Positions 61,235 through 64,000 of a stretch of DNA of 64,000 bases are shown here, in pieces. The position numbers and the translations under genes are program-made. The first letter of the stretch is position 1, and each line of letters opens with the position of its first letter. The notes under the pieces are model-generated. The model ran no database searches, was not told where the DNA came from, and worked only from the letters and a program-made list of their open reading frames with translations. Source of the DNA: Streptococcus suis S735 (lineage in GTDB: Bacteria > Bacillota > Bacilli > Lactobacillales > Streptococcaceae); assembly GCF_000294495.1 (NCBI RefSeq), contig NC_018526.1:1364001-1428000 (forward strand), read 5' to 3'.

Positions 61235-61243
61235 AGTATAGCA
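61235..61243 (-). promoter_or_regulatory. metK promoter (extended -10)
   Basis: Minus-strand TGC-TATACT, about 10 nt before the SMK core; no good -35 box, as common for extended -10 promoters. Confidence 0.55.
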
Positions 61244-61280
61244 TAGATTGACCGACTATCCTAGCATTTTCTTAAAAATA

Positions 61281-61308
61281 AAGAGGGTTGTTCTATGCAA
61301 CCACTCTT
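61281..61308 (-). terminator. Terminator after comEB
   Basis: Minus-strand AAGAGTGGTTG-loop-CAACCCTCTT with one bulged base, followed by TATTTTTAAG; 12 nt after the stop. Confidence 0.78.
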
Positions 61309-61319
61309 CTACAAAATCA

Positions 61320-61787
61320 TTAGATAAATTCGGCATCTGCAAATGCCTGTTTAACCACCTCTAGAGGCAAATGAACCAACTCACAGCCCTTTTCTTTATA
61401 CAAGTACTGAGCATAGTCATCCATGCGGTATTCATTGATATAGACAACCCGCTTACAACCAACCTGTAACAATTGCTTAGAGCAGTTGAGACAGGGAAAA
61501 TGAGTCACATAGGCAGTAAAACCTTTTGGAATTCCCCGCTCCGCTCCTTGTAAAATGGCATTGACTTCCGCATGCAAGGTTCTAGCACAATGACCATCAA
61601 TCATAAGGCATTCCTGATCCAAACAATGTTCGGTTCCTGAAACAGAACCATTGTAGCCTGTTGCGATAACCTTATTGTCCTTAACCAAAACCGCACCGAC
61701 TTTTGCTCTCTTACAGGTCGCCCGATTGGCAATCAAAAGCGCCTGAGCCGCAAAATACTCATCCCAAGCTAAACGATTTGTTGACAT
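61320..61787 (-). CDS. comEB: ComEB-like dCMP deaminase family protein
   Basis: A 155-residue zinc deaminase. Zinc and proton-shuttle residues are in LHAEVNAIL (His, Glu), and the paired Cys in FPCLNCSKQL. An extra Cys/His insertion (EHCLDQECLMIDGHC) is typical of dCMP deaminases and ComE operon protein 2. It converts dCMP to dUMP. The start at 61787 (MSTNRLAW) follows AAAGGAG by eight bases. It lies 18 bp after the HEPN/CBS-like gene. Confidence 0.9.
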   Translation of the reverse strand: MSTNRLAWDEYFAAQALLIANRATCKRAKVGAVLVKDNKVIATGYNGSVSGTEHCLDQECLMIDGHCARTLHAEVNAILQGAERGIPKGFTAYVTHFPCLNCSKQLLQVGCKRVVYINEYRMDDYAQYLYKEKGCELVHLPLEVVKQAFADAEFI

Positions 61788-61805
61788 GATTTCTCCTTTC
61801 TCCAC

Positions 61806-62543
61806 TCAATCCACCATCCCATAAATCTCTGCCAAGTCCTGTGCTGTGACAATACCAACAAGATCCTCTGGCGAATGAAGCTTCCCACTCGCCTGACGAC
61901 TGACTAGGACGGTTGTGCGCTTACGCCCTTCAAAATGATTAATTACCTGATAAAGATGGGCTGTTATTGGTAGAACAATCACCTGAATACTATCTTCCTC
62001 ACAAGCTAGTACGTCTTCAAGACTAGCCTCCACCAATTTTTCACGTATAGAGCCCGTTTCCTTGCTTGCCTTGGCCAACCAATTTGTCAATCCCTTGTCA
62101 GAAACCAGGCCTTGATAAACCTTGTCAGAAAAAATAGGAAACTTAGAAAAATGCTCTTGCTCCACAATTTCTAAAGCCTTTGTCAATTTGTCCTTGCCCT
62201 CAAAAATAACCGGCTTAATTTTCTGGGTCTTTTGCAAATAGTCGGCAATGGTAATCGGTTCTTGGTACTGGGCTATCACTTTTTCCAAAACAGTGATCAA
62301 TTCCTGCGAAGGTTGGGCTACTTCCTTCAAACCTGTTCGTTTCTCATGAACCATGAGATTACGCAACTGACGAGCCACATAGAGTTTATCCCAGTTCGCC
62401 TCAACGGGATTATGTCGCGTCAATTCCTTTGCTTTGGTCAACATAGAGCCTACATCTGCATATTCCCCATCCGCAACACCGCACACCTTACGCAAGACCT
62501 TATCCAAGTCATTGAATAACTCTAAAAAACGGGTTTCATTCAT
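61806..62543 (-). CDS. HEPN-like N-terminal domain plus CBS-pair protein
   Basis: A 245-residue soluble protein. Residues ~1-100 are all-helical, with RQLRNLMVHEKR containing an R-x4-H motif typical of HEPN domains. Residues ~110-240 form a CBS-type pair (TIADYLQKTQ, SKFPIFSDKVYQGLVSDKGL, then GIVTAQDLAEIYG). CBS pairs bind adenine nucleotides. The family occurs in streptococci without known function. It starts 1-2 bases after the M42 peptidase stop, so translation is coupled. Confidence 0.68.
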   Translation of the reverse strand: MNETRFLELFNDLDKVLRKVCGVADGEYADVGSMLTKAKELTRHNPVEANWDKLYVARQLRNLMVHEKRTGLKEVAQPSQELITVLEKVIAQYQEPITIADYLQKTQKIKPVIFEGKDKLTKALEIVEQEHFSKFPIFSDKVYQGLVSDKGLTNWLAKASKETGSIREKLVEASLEDVLACEEDSIQVIVLPITAHLYQVINHFEGRKRTTVLVSRQASGKLHSPEDLVGIVTAQDLAEIYGMVD

Positions 62544-62544
62544 C

Positions 62545-63579
62545 TTAATCTACCATTGCTGATTTCAAATAGGCATCTACCATCCGCTCAGTCGCAACTA
62601 CAGAATCCAAATGCGTCCGTTCATAGGAATGGCTAGACTCAATGCCAGCACCAAGCAGTGCATGCTTGACATCTGCACCTGCTCGCATAGCTGCCGAAGC
62701 ATCGGAACCATAGTAAGGATAAATATCCAGCTTATAAGGAATTCCATCTCTTTCAGCCAAGGCTATCAAGTGCTGACGAAGTTCATAATGGTAGGGACCT
62801 GATCCGTCCTTGACACAGATAGAAACCGTGTACTCATCCGTCTGCTGGTCATCTCCCATTGCCCCCATATCGACTGCCAAATATTCAACCACCTGAGCAG
62901 GAATGCTGGAGTTGGCACCGTAGCCAATCTCTTCATTGTTTGAAAAATAGAAATGTGTCGTATAAGGCAAGGTCGCTCCCTCTTCCTTATAGACCTTCAA
63001 TAGATGGAGCAAGATAGCTGCGGATACCTTATCATCCAAGTGACGACTCTTGATAAAGCCAGTTTCTGTCACGACGGTACGAGGATCAAAGGAGATAAAA
63101 TCTCCGACTTCAATACCTAAGGCCTGCGTCTCGTCCGCATTGGTCACTTTTTCGTCCAAACGAATTTCCATGTTGGTCTGATTGCGCTCAGCGGTACTGG
63201 CATCCCGATAGACATGGACAGAGGTCTGGTGCATGAGAATAGTACCTGTGAAAGTCTTGCCATTTTTAGCGCAATGAATTAAGCAGTTTTCTCCCTCAAT
63301 AGAAGGGTATCCAAATCCTCCCACCAAATCCATTTTGAGTCGGCCATCCGGTTTCACTGCACGAACCATGGCCCCCAGTGTGTCCAGGTGAGCAGTCACC
63401 ATACGGTGTTCCTGATCATTTTCCCCCGGAACTGTCACCAAAACACCACCTTTAGCGGTCTTACTAGCAACATAGCCGAAACTTTCAACCTCTGCCTTGA
63501 TATAATTCATAATATCCGTCGTAAAACCAGTTGGCGACGGAGTGTTGGTCAATGTAACAATGTAATCAAGTGTCTTCAT
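62545..63579 (-). CDS. M42 family metallopeptidase
   Basis: A 344-residue aminopeptidase of the M42 (glutamyl/deblocking aminopeptidase) type. Two-metal ligands appear as VTAHLDTLG (His-x-Asp), SRHLDDKV (Asp), FSNNEEIGYG (Glu-Glu), LAVDMGAMG (Asp) and the late His in SSHSYERTHLDS. It is cytosolic, trimming peptides from the N-terminus. AGGAGG precedes the ATG. It is divergent from birA by 64 bp. Confidence 0.9.
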   Translation of the reverse strand: MKTLDYIVTLTNTPSPTGFTTDIMNYIKAEVESFGYVASKTAKGGVLVTVPGENDQEHRMVTAHLDTLGAMVRAVKPDGRLKMDLVGGFGYPSIEGENCLIHCAKNGKTFTGTILMHQTSVHVYRDASTAERNQTNMEIRLDEKVTNADETQALGIEVGDFISFDPRTVVTETGFIKSRHLDDKVSAAILLHLLKVYKEEGATLPYTTHFYFSNNEEIGYGANSSIPAQVVEYLAVDMGAMGDDQQTDEYTVSICVKDGSGPYHYELRQHLIALAERDGIPYKLDIYPYYGSDASAAMRAGADVKHALLGAGIESSHSYERTHLDSVVATERMVDAYLKSAMVD

Positions 63580-63628
63580 GAAAACCTCCTTATTTAAAAC
63601 TATTATATCACGTTTTAGGTGATTTTTT

Positions 63629-63644
63629 TGCTATAATGAAGGTA
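63629..63644 (+). promoter_or_regulatory. Extended -10 promoter giving a leaderless birA mRNA
   Basis: TG-C-TATAAT (-10 at 63632-63637), six bases (GAAGGT), then ATG at 63644. This is identical geometry to 15136/15148 and 54683/54695. Confidence 0.65.
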
Positions 63645-64000
63645 TGAAAACCTATCAGAAAATATATCTCCTTTTAAAAGAGAGAGAGGATTATGTCAGC
63701 GGAGAAGATTTGGCACAGGAATTGGGCATTTCACGGACATCCATTTGGAAGGCCATTCGCCAGTTAGAAACGCATGGTTTAACTATTGAGGCTGCCCGTA
63801 ATCGTGGCTACAGATTAGCCGAAGGCGATTTACTCCTACCCGAATTAATCTCTCAGGAGCTTCAACTACCTGTCCATCTGAATATGGATAGCGACTCCAC
63901 CCAGCTAGATGCCAAACAAGGTATTGAATCAGGTCATACTAGTCCTGCCCTATATCTAGCTCCCTATCAGAATAAAGCCAAGGGACGATTTGGGAGACCC
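63644..64000 (+). CDS. birA: Biotin operon repressor / biotin-protein ligase BirA, N-terminal part
   Basis: The first 119 codons of a BirA-type protein; it runs off the right edge. A winged helix (YVSGEDLAQELGISRTSIWK, AIRQLETHGLTIEAARNRGY) precedes the start of the ligase domain (STQLDAKQGIESGHTSPALY), which ends at KAKGRFGRP, the RGRxGR-like biotin/ATP loop. So it is the bifunctional class II ligase-repressor. The start ATG at 63644 lies six bases after the -10 box. Confidence 0.9.
   Translation, partial: MKTYQKIYLLLKEREDYVSGEDLAQELGISRTSIWKAIRQLETHGLTIEAARNRGYRLAEGDLLLPELISQELQLPVHLNMDSDSTQLDAKQGIESGHTSPALYLAPYQNKAKGRFGRP

Overview
The window comes from a low-GC Firmicute of the genus Streptococcus and most resembles Streptococcus suis or a close relative. 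I base this on gene content and order (clpP-upp; aga-msmEFG-gtfA-dexB; glmU-nudF-macP-mtnN; lgt-hprK), on a preQ1-II riboswitch before queT and an SMK-type (SAM-III) leader before metK, which are lactobacillale/streptococcal features, and on RUP-like 104-bp mobile repeats. No rRNA, tRNA, CRISPR array or prophage is visible. Most genes are on the minus strand. The species call is inference from memory of gene order, not from a search.

Layout. 1-2134: start of a branched-chain amino acid binding lipoprotein gene, ylbG, clpP with a CtsR-type operator, and upp. 2214-11636: a raffinose/melibiose/sucrose module, with divergent activator msmR and the operon aga-msmE-msmF-msmG-gtfA-dexB. It has no ATPase gene of its own and carries hairpins between cistrons. 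11668-13923: the PLP enzymes patB and metC. 14125-16514: three tandem paralogous small membrane proteins, a complex hairpin repeat, then a trmN6-like methyltransferase, a GIY-YIG protein and a K+ channel. 16526-21832: azoR, a GNAT protein, an sdpR/sdpI-like pair with a perfect palindromic operator, the RNA helicase cshA, a YitT protein and a PH-domain protein. 21923-24499: a large histidine-triad/leucine-rich-repeat lipoprotein under AdcR (zinc) boxes. 24883-30690: an unknown membrane-anchored protein, a vitamin B6 salvage pair, then mtnN-macP-nudF-glmU. 30866-33916: an accessory-looking group (ASCH protein, frameshifted small gene, SDR, DUF2829) and a PadR-controlled membrane protein operon. 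34080-34830: an IS200-type element.

34861-39394: a BceRS-BceAB-type peptide-antibiotic sensing and export module. 39564-45566: a DUF2974 hydrolase, an aminotransferase, a double SnoaL-like protein and a MarR-controlled OpuC/OpuB-like osmolyte importer preceded by a 27-codon upstream ORF. 45797-49609: YtxH and DUF948 envelope proteins, lgt, hprK and manA. 49652-53014: a decaying envelope-stress region. An intact 896-bp IS630-family element has split a pspC-like gene, and the neighbouring tex gene has lost its 5' half. 53093-64000: aldo/keto reductase, queT with preQ1-II riboswitch, gtrA, a YihY/BrkB protein, map, a GNAT protein, murA, a quinone-reductase-like gene with an N-terminal frameshift, metK with an SMK-type leader, comEB, a HEPN-like/CBS protein, an M42 peptidase and the start of birA.

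Cross-cutting points. Four plus-strand genes (trmN6-like, gtrA, birA and the IS630 transposase) share one geometry: an extended -10 box exactly six bases before the ATG, which predicts leaderless mRNAs. Two inverted copies of a 104-bp MITE have ends resembling those of the resident IS630 element, which could supply transposase in trans. Several regulators have recognisable operators: CtsR, CcpA/cre, AdcR, an ArsR/SdpR palindrome, PadR repeats, a BceR box and a MarR palindrome. I see no clear wholly new defence or mobile system. The least explained items are the three tandem small membrane proteins, the alternative hairpins in the msmE-msmF gap, the HEPN-CBS protein, and the long and elaborated metK leader.
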